A DNA stretch of 5,162 nucleotides, taken from positions 1 to 5,162 of the forward strand of contig JAFQBZ010000050.1 of the NCBI GenBank assembly GCA_017399515.1, written 5' to 3'. The position numbers and the translations under genes are program-made. This document shows positions 1-5,162 of this stretch, one piece after another; the stretch's first letter is position 1; each line of letters opens with the position of its first letter. Below the pieces are notes generated by a model. The model ran no database searches and was not told the DNA's origin. It saw only the letters and a program-made list of their open reading frames with translations. The stretch comes from Clostridia bacterium. Lineage in GTDB: Bacteria > Bacillota > Clostridia > Christensenellales > UBA1242.

Positions 1-537
1 AGCAGATGAACCTTTGATTTTTGAATAAATTGTTTGATATTCATCATCGTCTTCAAGTTTTTCATGAATGTATGGAGGAAGTGGAACTTCTCCAATTCGG
101 TCAAGTTCTTCTTCAAGTGTGCCTTGTGCCACATTAAAACGAATGATTCTTCCACCAATTTCTTCTTGATTTTCAATTACATCGCAGTAAAGATTGTCTG
201 AAAAAATAAGTTTTGTTCCAACCGGTGCTTTCTTTGCAGGTTTCATTAAAACTTCATAGTCAGTTAAATTTAATCTTTTAAGCAAAAACACTTCAATTTT
301 TGCACCTGTAACCTTGGTTGCAAAAAGACGCGCTGGAATAACTCTTGTGTTGTTTAAAACAAGCACATCATTTTCTGTGAGATAATCTAAAATATCTCTA
401 AAAATCTTATGCTCTGTTTTGTTGTTATTTTTATCATAAACAAGCATTCTTGCAGAATCTCTTGGGCTAACCGGAGTTTGCGCAATAAGTTCTTCAGGAA
501 GTTCATAATTGAAATCACTAGTTTTTAAAATTTCCAT
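1..537 (-). CDS. queA: S-adenosylmethionine:tRNA ribosyltransferase-isomerase QueA, N-terminal half (3' end outside window)
   Basis: QueA transfers and isomerises the ribose part of S-adenosylmethionine onto 7-aminomethyl-7-deazaguanine in tRNA, giving epoxyqueuosine at the wobble position; it is a cytosolic enzyme. The window holds the first 179 codons, about half of the usual 340-350 residues, with no internal stop. Family signatures in the translation are LIAQTP (17-22), RDSARML (26-32), LNNTRVIPARL (61-71), TGAKIEVFLL (77-86), LMKPAKK (97-103), GEVPLPPYI (149-157) and YQTIYSKIKGSSA (167-179). The last leads into the conserved segment that continues off the left edge. The start is the ATG at 537-535, giving MEILKTSDFNYELPEELIAQ, a typical QueA beginning. 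It lies 4 bases after the hydrolase stop. There is no good ribosome binding site: the nearest AAGGA ends about 14 bases upstream, so translational coupling is likely (inference). queA following ruvAB is a common arrangement in Bacillota. Confidence 0.97.
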   Translation of the reverse strand, partial: MEILKTSDFNYELPEELIAQTPVSPRDSARMLVYDKNNNKTEHKIFRDILDYLTENDVLVLNNTRVIPARLFATKVTGAKIEVFLLKRLNLTDYEVLMKPAKKAPVGTKLIFSDNLYCDVIENQEEIGGRIIRFNVAQGTLEEELDRIGEVPLPPYIHEKLEDDDEYQTIYSKIKGSSA

Positions 538-541
538 AATT

Positions 542-1114
542 TTATATAAAATCCTTCAATAAAGGAAACTCTTTAAAGCCTGTTTCAGCGTTTAAATGTC
601 CCCCATTTTCTATAATAATTTGTTTGTGTGAAACTGTGTTTGCAAAATCTTTTTCTGCTTCAAATTTCACATAAGGGTCATTGTTTGAATAAATGCAGGT
701 TATATCATCGCACAAATCTTTAATTTTTTCAATACCCTTTTCCAAAAACATTGTTTTATTTACTTCATCATAATCAGGGCTAACACCAAAATAATTGTTA
801 AAACCACACACAAAAACAAGTTTTTTCACTCTTATGTCGTTTTCTATCAAAAATTTGCACACAAAAACTGGTGCAATGCTGTGAGCAAAAATTATTGTTT
901 CTGCGTTTATCAAACCCACATTTGCATAAGTTTTTAAAACATTTTGCCAATTTTCATAATTTTGAAAACCAACACCTGTTGGAAACTGTGGAGCATAACA
1001 AATGCTTTCTTCTTTCAAGTTTGGTTTTGTTTTTTCAATTTCAGCAGAAAGCCAAGGAAGCCAATTTGAAAACGGACTTCCAAATGAACCGTGCAATATA
1101 AAATAATTTTTCAT
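542..1114 (-). CDS. RBBP9/YdeN-type alpha/beta hydrolase (putative serine hydrolase)
   Basis: A 190-residue protein resembling the compact RBBP9/YdeN alpha/beta hydrolases (the Ser_hydrolase family). The N-terminus MKNYFILHGSFGSP gives the first strand and the HGS/oxyanion-loop region typical of that family. A probable catalytic triad is visible: Ser79 in the nucleophile elbow FAHSIAP, Asp146 in YSNNDPYV and His173 in NGGHLN. The elbow reads A-H-S-I-A rather than the classical G-x-S-x-G, a departure from the usual G-H-S start. No signal peptide or membrane segment is evident, so it is probably cytosolic. The natural substrate cannot be read from sequence, and in this family it is mostly unknown. 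The start ATG has AGGGA at 1125-1121, 6 bases upstream and overlapping the ruvB TAG stop; the gap to ruvB is 9 bases. The gene therefore looks co-transcribed with ruvCAB and queA, although neither pathway needs such an enzyme. Confidence 0.88.
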   Translation of the reverse strand: MKNYFILHGSFGSPFSNWLPWLSAEIEKTKPNLKEESICYAPQFPTGVGFQNYENWQNVLKTYANVGLINAETIIFAHSIAPVFVCKFLIENDIRVKKLVFVCGFNNYFGVSPDYDEVNKTMFLEKGIEKIKDLCDDITCIYSNNDPYVKFEAEKDFANTVSHKQIIIENGGHLNAETGFKEFPLLKDFI

Positions 1115-1123
1115 AATGATTCC

Positions 1124-2191
1124 CTATTTTACAATATCTTCAATTTTATAACCCAAATGAGTGTAAGCAGGCTCAAGTGGAATTCTTCCTCTTGGAGTTC
1201 TTGCAATAAAGCCAATTTGCATTAAATATGGCTCATAAACATCTTCAATGGTGTCTGGTTCTTCACCGGTCACAGCACCAAGAGTGTCAAGACCAACCGG
1301 TTTGCCCTTAAAATTTTCAATCATAGTGACAAGCATCTTTCTATCAACAGCGTCAAGACCAATGCTGTCAATATCCATTTTTTCAAGCGCGTGAAGTGTG
1401 ATTTTTGTGGTGATTTTTCCATCATTTAAAACATCAGCAAAATCACGAACACGCTTTAAAATTCGGTTAGCAATTCTTGGTGTTCCCCTGCATCTTGAAG
1501 CAATAAGGTTTGCCGATTCTTTATCAATTTCAGCACCCAAAATTTTTGCAGAACGCATAACAATTTGTGAAAGTTCTTTTGGCGAATAAAGTTCAAGTTT
1601 GCAAATAACACCAAATCTATCACGAAGTGGGCTTGAAATCATTCCTGCTTTTGTGGTTGCACCAACAAGTGTGAAGTTTGCAAGTGGAATTCTCATTGAT
1701 TTTGCACCTGGACCCGAACCGATGATATAATCGATTGCGTGGTCTTCCATTGCTGGATATAAAACTTCTTCAATTGAATGATTAAGCCTATGAATTTCAT
1801 CAATAAAAAGCACATCATTTTCTGAAAGATTGGTAAGAATTGAAGCAAGGTCATAAGGCTTTTCAATTGCAGGACCTGATGTTTGCTTTAAACTAACCCC
1901 CATTTCATTTGCAATGATTGCTGAAAGTGTGGTTTTTCCTAGCCCTGGAGGTCCATATAAAAGCACATGGTCAAGCGCTTCATTTCTCTTTTTTGCAGCA
2001 GAAATATAGACCATTAAATTTTCTTTAACTTTGGTTTGACCGACATAGTCATCCATTGTTTTTGGTCTAAGCACGTTTTCAATTTGAGCATCATCCATTG
2101 TTTTTGAAGATGAAACAAAACGCTCTTCGTCTTGGTCTTTTGAACTTGTGATGAACTTTTCGTAGTAACTCTCATCTTGATAATTATCCAT
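1124..2191 (-). CDS. ruvB: Holliday junction branch migration ATPase RuvB
   Basis: RuvB is the hexameric AAA+ motor that RuvA loads onto Holliday junctions to pump DNA during branch migration. The 355 residues show the whole family layout: LRPKTMDDYVGQ (41-52), Walker A GPPGLGKT (80-87), Walker B LFIDEIHRL (128-136), sensor 1 VGATTKAG (176-183), the arginine-finger segment SPLRDRFG (187-194, finger probably Arg190), sensor 2 RGTPRIANR (235-243), and a C-terminal winged helix with GFIARTPRGR (327-336) that contacts DNA. The protein is slightly longer than the usual 330-350 residues because of an acidic N-terminal extension of about 20 residues that contains imperfect repeats. The ATG at 2191 is supported by a near-perfect AAGGAGGT at 2204-2197. 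The gene starts 14 bases after ruvA and ends in TAG. Confidence 0.99.
   Translation of the reverse strand: MDNYQDESYYEKFITSSKDQDEERFVSSSKTMDDAQIENVLRPKTMDDYVGQTKVKENLMVYISAAKKRNEALDHVLLYGPPGLGKTTLSAIIANEMGVSLKQTSGPAIEKPYDLASILTNLSENDVLFIDEIHRLNHSIEEVLYPAMEDHAIDYIIGSGPGAKSMRIPLANFTLVGATTKAGMISSPLRDRFGVICKLELYSPKELSQIVMRSAKILGAEIDKESANLIASRCRGTPRIANRILKRVRDFADVLNDGKITTKITLHALEKMDIDSIGLDAVDRKMLVTMIENFKGKPVGLDTLGAVTGEEPDTIEDVYEPYLMQIGFIARTPRGRIPLEPAYTHLGYKIEDIVK
2049..2106 (-). repeat. Short direct repeat inside the 5' end of ruvB
   Basis: The 16-base string tcatccattgtttttg occurs twice, at 2049-2064 and 2091-2106, with a period of 42 bases (14 codons). In the protein it encodes KTMDD twice, at residues 30-34 and 44-48. 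The second copy belongs to the conserved RuvB LRPKT-DDYVGQ motif, while the first lies in the variable N-terminal extension. A second, more diverged protein-level repeat lies just before it: FITSSK (13-18) and FVSSSK (25-30), with different codons. The repeat keeps the frame. It may be a small duplication or chance similarity under constraint. Confidence 0.7.
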
Positions 2192-2196
2192 AACGA

Positions 2197-2204
2197 ACCT
2201 CCTT
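2197..2204 (-). promoter_or_regulatory. Ribosome binding site of ruvB
   Basis: On the minus strand this reads AAGGAGGT, followed by 5 bases and the ATG at 2191-2189. It is the strongest Shine-Dalgarno match of the ruv genes and lies in the 14-base gap after the ruvA stop. It decides in favour of the upstream ATG, so the unusual N-terminal extension of RuvB is probably really translated. Confidence 0.85.
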
Positions 2205-2205
2205 G

Positions 2206-2814
2206 TTATTTATGCATATTTTTAAGGCAGCAAACGACAAGTTGTTCACTTGTCATTCCGTCTGTGTAATTTGTTTTTGCAAGTTCAACAGCATCATTTT
2301 TTGACATTCCCATTGAAACCAAAACTTCAGCAGTTTCTTCAACTTCTTTCTTCAAGGCTTGTTTTGGTGCAAGTTTTGTGTCGCTAGACATAATGCTCTC
2401 AAGTGCATCTTCAGCACCAAACTTTGAACTTAACTCAAGTGCAATGCGTTCTGCTGTTTTCTTTCCAAGACCCTTTATGCTTGAGAGAGTTTTAACATCT
2501 GAAGTTGCAATTGCTTTAATGATTTCATCTACAGGAAGACCTGAAAGTATTGTTGATGCCATTTTTGGACCAACACCTGAAATTTGAATCAAATCAGTGA
2601 AAACTGATTTTTCTTTTTGACTTGAAAAACCAAAAAGGGTCATTCCATCTTCACGAACTTGAAGATAAGTTAAAACCTTTTGTGGCTCTGGTTTTGATGA
2701 AAGTGCATAAGCCGAAAATGATGAACAAATCACTTCAAAAGCCATCGCACCTGTGTCAACAATAATTGTGTTTTCATTTAAAATTGAAACCTTGCCTGTT
2801 AGCGAATAAATCAT
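2206..2814 (-). CDS. ruvA: Holliday junction branch migration complex subunit RuvA
   Basis: RuvA binds four-way DNA junctions as a tetramer or octamer, holds them in an open square form and recruits RuvB. The 202 residues match the usual family length of about 200. Residues 1-63 form the OB-fold domain, ending in LQVREDGMTLFGF (51-63). Its Glu55 and Asp56 are the acidic pin that separates strands at the crossover, at the same positions as in E. coli. Two helix-hairpin-helix motifs follow: ISGVGPKMA (78-86) and IKGLGKKTAERI (113-124). A flexible linker around 140-155 leads to the RuvB-binding domain III (about 156-202, including EVLVSMGMSKNDAVELA). The ATG overlaps the ruvC stop by one base (TAATG), and AAGGA at 2826-2822 inside the ruvC tail supplies the ribosome binding site 7 bases upstream. 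Confidence 0.99.
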   Translation of the reverse strand: MIYSLTGKVSILNENTIIVDTGAMAFEVICSSFSAYALSSKPEPQKVLTYLQVREDGMTLFGFSSQKEKSVFTDLIQISGVGPKMASTILSGLPVDEIIKAIATSDVKTLSSIKGLGKKTAERIALELSSKFGAEDALESIMSSDTKLAPKQALKKEVEETAEVLVSMGMSKNDAVELAKTNYTDGMTSEQLVVCCLKNMHK

Positions 2815-3374
2815 TACCTTTTCCTTCTTTTTAAAATTTCATTTCTGTCATTTTCTTTCAAATTGTTATTTGTGAACACTTTAACTTCAGCGTCAGCAAT
2901 ATTAACATTTGTTTGCGCAAGACAAAGAGCCACTGCAAGTGCATCGGCAGCATCATCAGGCTTTGGAACAGATTTGAGCCCCAAAATTGTTTTTGTCATG
3001 AACTGAACTTGTTTCTTTTCAGCCTTTCCTGTGCCTGTGATTGCTCTTTTTATCTGCATTGGCGTAAATTCAAAAACTCGTGGAACAGATTGAATTGCGG
3101 TGCAAAGAATAACCCCTCTTGCCTCTGCAACAGCAATTCCTGTTGTGATGTTTTGATTAAAGAATAATTCTTCCACTGCGATTGCATCTGGCTTAAATTT
3201 TGAAATTAAACATTTCATTCCATCTTGAATCATTGCAAGACGAACCGGAAAATCTTCATCTTTAGGTGTGTTGATTGCCCCATAATCAACAACAGTGCAT
3301 TTTCCGTTTGGATGTTTTTCAATAATTCCATAGCCTACGATTGCGTATCCAGGGTCTATGCCAAGAATAATCAT
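2814..3374 (-). CDS. ruvC: Crossover junction endodeoxyribonuclease RuvC
   Basis: RuvC is the dimeric, Mg-dependent resolvase that nicks two strands of a Holliday junction at symmetric sites. The 186 residues show the RNase H-like fold with its four acidic residues: Asp7 in GIDPGY, Glu68 in AVEELFF, and Asp141 and Asp144 in PDDAADALA. The conserved ARGV (85-88) and TGTGKAEKKQV (113-123) segments are also present. The start is firm because MIILGIDPG is the canonical N-terminus. The catalytic domain ends near residue 155. A tail of about 30 residues, rich in Asn and ending in LKRRKR, makes the protein longer than the common 160-175; its purine-rich codons also carry the ruvA ribosome binding site. 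Upstream is a 104-base intergenic region with a promoter very close to the ATG and only a poor Shine-Dalgarno match (AGG about 12 bases away). RuvC argues for a Clostridia-like rather than a Bacilli host, since the latter typically use RecU. Confidence 0.98.
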   Translation of the reverse strand: MIILGIDPGYAIVGYGIIEKHPNGKCTVVDYGAINTPKDEDFPVRLAMIQDGMKCLISKFKPDAIAVEELFFNQNITTGIAVAEARGVILCTAIQSVPRVFEFTPMQIKRAITGTGKAEKKQVQFMTKTILGLKSVPKPDDAADALAVALCLAQTNVNIADAEVKVFTNNNLKENDRNEILKRRKR

Positions 3375-3380
3375 AATACT

Positions 3381-3409
3381 ACTTTACCTAAAATCTTGCT
3401 TAAAGTCAA
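3381..3409 (-). promoter_or_regulatory. Probable sigma-A promoter of the ruvCAB-hydrolase-queA operon
   Basis: On the minus strand a -35 box TTGACT (3409-3404, 5 of 6 to TTGACA) is followed by a 17-base spacer (3403-3387) and a -10 box TAAAGT (3386-3381, 4 of 6 to TATAAT). It lies downstream of the terminator that closes the kinase gene, where a new promoter is expected. Only 6 bases (AGTATT) separate the -10 box from the ruvC ATG, so the expected start of transcription falls at or beside the start codon. The box match and spacing are read directly; activity and start site are inferred. Confidence 0.65.
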
Positions 3410-3420
3410 TAAATTAAGCA
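3397..3420. promoter_or_regulatory. Inverted repeat bracketing the ruvC -35 box (candidate operator)
   Basis: The arms tgcttaa (3397-3403) and ttaagca (3414-3420) are perfect reverse complements separated by 10 bases. The -35 hexamer (3404-3409) lies exactly in the spacer, so a dimeric regulator bound here would block RNA polymerase. The site does not look like the Gram-positive LexA box (GAAC-N4-GTTC type). A 7-base arm pair can arise by chance in AT-rich DNA, so this is only a candidate. Confidence 0.35.
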
Positions 3421-3442
3421 GATGCAAGACAAATCAGACATT

Positions 3443-3471
3443 AAAAAAACTTGAGATTTCTCTCAAGTTTT
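3443..3471 (-). terminator. Intrinsic terminator after the zeta-like kinase gene
   Basis: On the minus strand an 11-base perfect stem (AAAACTTGAGA at 3471-3461 pairing with TCTCAAGTTTT at 3456-3446) is closed by a GAAA tetraloop, which is GNRA type. The pairing runs into a T run continuing to 3443 (7 T in total). It begins 8 bases after the kinase stop codon. It should separate the yebC-small gene-kinase transcript from the ruv operon. The plus strand has only a four-T run after the stem, so termination in that direction would be weaker and no gene there needs it. Confidence 0.9.
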
Positions 3472-3478
3472 CAAAATT

Positions 3479-4438
3479 TTAAGATTTTTGTTTTGAATTT
3501 GAAATAATAGTACAAATTTCATCAAATTGTTTAACATGAAGTGGATGCGCGCCTCTTATGCTCATTTGATTTCTAACAACTTCAATTCTGCGGTCTGCTT
3601 CTTCTAAAGTTCTTGCAAGGTCATCTTGTTTTGCTTCATTATAAGCCTGCATAAAACCTTCTCTTTTTTCAGTGATGAAAATTGGGTCACTTACTTCACG
3701 AGATTTATCTTTAATGACTGCTCTTTTAAATAACACAAGTTTAACTTCAGGGTGATTATCAAGCAAATCATTGATGATGAGTGGAACTGCAGCGGCAGAA
3801 TCTCTTGCTCTTTTAAGGTCAGTAAGTTTTGGTGCTTCCATTCCTGATTCAATTTGACCTTCATAACGCTCATGGACTGAAAGCAAACTATTTTCTTCAG
3901 AAACTGACAAAATGAATGCTTCAATGTCATAGCCATGTTCGATAAGTTCTTCAAAATTAATGTTAAACAATAAATCTCTTGATGATGGTGCAACTTCAAT
4001 TAAAATGTTGTAGCCTTCTTTTAATGCTTCATCATAAATCTCATCTCTATGAAGATATGCATCAAGACCGGTTAAATGTCCATAATATTGAGGATATTTG
4101 TCTTTAATTTCATCTTTGTTTGGGTTAAATGCTTTGAATGCGTCAGAGTCAATAATAACAATGTTTGGGTTTGACCTTTGAATCTTCATTGTTAAGTTGC
4201 TCTTTCCTGCACCTGTTTGTGCAATAACAAGATATGCTTTTGGTCTTTTGTATGGTCTTTCGATTGGGGCTCTGCCTCTAAAGCAATAATCTCTAATTTG
4301 GTCTAAAACTCTCATATGTTCACTTTCTGAAAGTGCATAATGAATCATCATTTCAGCAACATCAGGTTGAACACTTGGAGCAATTCTTGTTCTTAAAAAT
4401 TCAATATATTCAGGGCTTTTTTCATTAAGATTTTCCAT
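3479..4438 (-). CDS. Zeta-toxin-like P-loop kinase (possible UDP-N-acetylglucosamine kinase toxin)
   Basis: A 319-residue protein resembling the zeta toxin family, whose studied members phosphorylate UDP-N-acetylglucosamine and so starve peptidoglycan synthesis. A kinase core starts after about 65 residues of mostly helical N-terminus. It shows Walker A AQTGAGKS (73-80, Lys79), a strand ending IVIIDSDAFKAFNPN (93-107) matching the zeta IDxDxF...HP segment (Asp99 is the likely catalytic base), NILIEVAPSSRD (144-155) matching the zeta L-I-E-G-T strand, and SVHERYEGQIESG (187-199) with later basic residues at 210 and 212, where zeta proteins place their ATP-contacting arginines. Residues 251-319 are a charged helical tail. 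There is no signal peptide. The ATG lies 2 bases after the stop of the 71-residue gene; AGGGGG at 4454-4449, 10 bases upstream, overlaps that gene's end, so the two are probably translationally coupled. The family call rests on motifs read by eye. It could be a non-toxic nucleotide-sugar kinase. Confidence 0.8.
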   Translation of the reverse strand: MENLNEKSPEYIEFLRTRIAPSVQPDVAEMMIHYALSESEHMRVLDQIRDYCFRGRAPIERPYKRPKAYLVIAQTGAGKSNLTMKIQRSNPNIVIIDSDAFKAFNPNKDEIKDKYPQYYGHLTGLDAYLHRDEIYDEALKEGYNILIEVAPSSRDLLFNINFEELIEHGYDIEAFILSVSEENSLLSVHERYEGQIESGMEAPKLTDLKRARDSAAAVPLIINDLLDNHPEVKLVLFKRAVIKDKSREVSDPIFITEKREGFMQAYNEAKQDDLARTLEEADRRIEVVRNQMSIRGAHPLHVKQFDEICTIISNSKQKS

Positions 4439-4440
4439 AA

Positions 4441-4656
4441 TTATTTAGCCCCCTTTTTGTTTTCTTTTAAAACAGAATTAATTGCGTCCATATTTCCAAC
4501 AGCAACAAGTTCTTTTTCATAAAAGGCGTTATCTAACTCACTTTTATAAAAACTCGCCTCTTCTTCTGTTGACGCTAAATCAATTTTTCTGTATAAATTA
4601 GCGATTTTTTCTGCAACAATTTGTATTGCAATTTCAAGTTTAACATGATTAACCAT
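4441..4656 (-). CDS. Small helical protein, candidate antitoxin or partner of the adjacent kinase
   Basis: A 71-residue protein that I do not recognise. It appears almost wholly alpha-helical and charged: one amphipathic helix around 4-27 (HVKLEIAIQIVAEKIANLYR and on), a short polar break near 28-32, a second helix around 32-50 rich in Glu, Lys and Tyr, a break at GNMD (54-57), and a lysine-rich end. There is no helix-turn-helix DNA-binding motif, signal peptide or membrane segment that I can see. The start is well supported by AGGAGG at 4667-4662, 5 bases before the ATG. It lies 29 bases after yebC and 2 bases before the kinase gene. Its size, helical nature and position directly upstream fit a protein antitoxin that caps the kinase, as the three-helix epsilon protein does for zeta, but I see no clear sequence likeness to epsilon or PezA. 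The functional role is inference from context. Confidence 0.8.
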   Translation of the reverse strand: MVNHVKLEIAIQIVAEKIANLYRKIDLASTEEEASFYKSELDNAFYEKELVAVGNMDAINSVLKENKKGAK

Positions 4657-4661
4657 AAAAT

Positions 4662-4667
4662 CCTCCT
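4662..4667 (-). promoter_or_regulatory. Ribosome binding site of the 71-residue gene
   Basis: On the minus strand this is a perfect AGGAGG, 5 bases before the ATG at 4656. It shows that this short gene is a real, efficiently translated one, and it contrasts with the looser site of the kinase gene behind it. Stronger translation of the first gene is what a toxin-antitoxin pair would need (inference). Confidence 0.85.
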
Positions 4668-4685
4668 AAAATTCAAAAACTTATA

Positions 4686-5162
4686 TTATTGATCAATAGC
4701 AGAAAGGTCTGCATTTGAATAAACATTTTGAACATCGTCAAGGTCTTCCAAACTTAAGATAAGTTTGTTTACTGAAATTGCTGAATCTTTATCAAGTGCA
4801 ACTTCGTTTTGTGGAACATATTCAACTTCTGAAGAAAGCACTTCATAGCCACCTTCTTCAAATGCTTTTCTAACTGCGTGCAAGTTTTCTGGTTTTGTGA
4901 TAACTTCATAGCAATCATCATTTGTCATAACATCTTCTGCGCCTGCATCAAGTGCAGTCATCATAACAGCATCTTCATTTGTGTTGTTTGTTCTAGAAAT
5001 AATAACCATTCCATTGTGGTCAAACATATAAGACACACTTCCGGTTGTTCCTAAACTTCCACCAAATTGTGTGAAAAGGTGTCTAACATCGGCTGCTGTT
5101 CTGTTTCTATTATCTGTTAAACATTCAACAATAAGCGCAACGCCGTGTGAACCATAACCTTC
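4686..5162 (-). CDS. yebC: YebC/PmpR/TACO1-family translation factor, N-terminus outside window
   Basis: The reading frame stays open to the right edge, so 158 C-terminal residues of a protein usually about 240 long are present; the N-terminal domain (about 80 residues) is missing. The visible part begins EGYGSHGVALIVECLTDNRN, followed by RTAADVRHLF and GTTGSVSYMF, all hallmark segments of YebC. The acidic end LEDLDDVQNVYSNADL is also typical. GTG at 5036 is an internal Val codon in VSYMF and not the start. Family members were first described as DNA-binding regulators (PmpR), while mitochondrial TACO1 and newer work on bacterial YebC point to helping ribosomes through difficult stretches such as polyproline; the protein is cytosolic. 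yebC is commonly next to ruvC, as in E. coli. Here it is followed after 29 bases by the small gene and the kinase, with no terminator between, so the three probably share a transcript. Confidence 0.97.
   Translation of the reverse strand, partial: EGYGSHGVALIVECLTDNRNRTAADVRHLFTQFGGSLGTTGSVSYMFDHNGMVIISRTNNTNEDAVMMTALDAGAEDVMTNDDCYEVITKPENLHAVRKAFEEGGYEVLSSEVEYVPQNEVALDKDSAISVNKLILSLEDLDDVQNVYSNADLSAIDQ

Noticed and set aside
539..552. Perfect 14-base palindrome ATTTTATATAAAAT at the hydrolase stop and queA start
   Set aside because: It consists only of A and T and overlaps the coding end. It has no GC stem or T run for a terminator, and no -35 box at a proper distance for the TATAAA it contains.
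3375..3442. SOS (LexA) box before ruvC
   Set aside because: Looked for GAAC-N4-GTTC-like sequence in the ruvC upstream gap and found none on either strand.
871..3482. Several plus-strand open frames of 60-85 codons opposite the hydrolase and ruv genes
   Set aside because: They are antisense to well-recognised genes, have low-complexity or Cys/Phe-rich translations, and match no family I know.
3691..3999. 102-codon minus-strand open frame inside the kinase gene
   Set aside because: It is an out-of-frame shadow of the kinase gene, whose own frame carries clear motifs on both sides; its product has no recognisable motif and no ribosome binding site was seen.
3443..4685. Insertion-sequence or integration borders around the small gene and kinase
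   Set aside because: No transposase, no convincing terminal inverted repeats and no flanking target duplication. The only shared string noticed (ttcaaaa) is short and expected by chance. Amino-acid and base use resemble the neighbours.
4680..4697. TATAAG (-10-like) and the palindrome ATTGATCAAT near the end of yebC, as a private promoter/operator for the small gene
   Set aside because: No acceptable -35 box lies 16-18 bases upstream, and the palindrome overlaps the yebC stop codon. It is too weak to call, although a weak promoter cannot be excluded.
1..5162. CRISPR arrays, tRNA or rRNA genes, riboswitches
   Set aside because: Coding sequence fills nearly the whole window and the only sizeable gap (104 bases) is explained by a terminator and a promoter; no regularly spaced repeats or tRNA-like folds were seen.

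Overview
This 5,162-base window is a compact, AT-rich piece of bacterial chromosome. Every recognisable gene lies on the minus strand, so transcription runs from right to left. In that direction the order is: yebC (3' two thirds), a 71-residue helical protein, a zeta-toxin-like P-loop kinase, a terminator, a promoter region, ruvC, ruvA, ruvB, a small RBBP9/YdeN-type alpha/beta hydrolase, and queA (5' half). There is no gene-free stretch longer than about 105 bases.

The AT-rich composition, strong AAGGAGG-type ribosome binding sites and the yebC-ruvC-ruvA-ruvB-queA order point to Bacillota. A true RuvC (Bacilli typically use RecU instead) favours a Clostridia-like lineage, probably uncultured. 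This assignment is inference. Trp codons are TGG where I checked them in the hydrolase gene, so nothing suggests a non-standard code.

The left two thirds (1-3442) looks like one transcription unit. RuvC, RuvA and RuvB form the Holliday-junction resolvasome: RuvA binds the junction, RuvB drives branch migration and RuvC cuts. All three keep their diagnostic catalytic or binding residues. They are tightly packed (1-base overlap ruvC/ruvA, 14-base gap ruvA/ruvB). The hydrolase and queA follow with gaps of 9 and 4 bases. A good sigma-A-like promoter (TTGACT, 17-base spacer, TAAAGT) lies so close to ruvC that its transcript would start at or within a few bases of the ATG. A 7+7 base inverted repeat brackets the -35 box.

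The right third (3443-5162) holds yebC followed by the most interesting locus: a two-gene cassette of a small helical protein and a zeta-type kinase, 2 bases apart, closed by a strong intrinsic terminator. This order (small gene first, kinase second) fits a toxin-antitoxin module or another regulated UDP-sugar kinase. It sits between yebC and ruvC, which are neighbours in many bacteria. The small protein does not resemble the classical epsilon or PezA antitoxins by eye, so the pair may be an undescribed variant. That is a hypothesis, not a demonstrated function.
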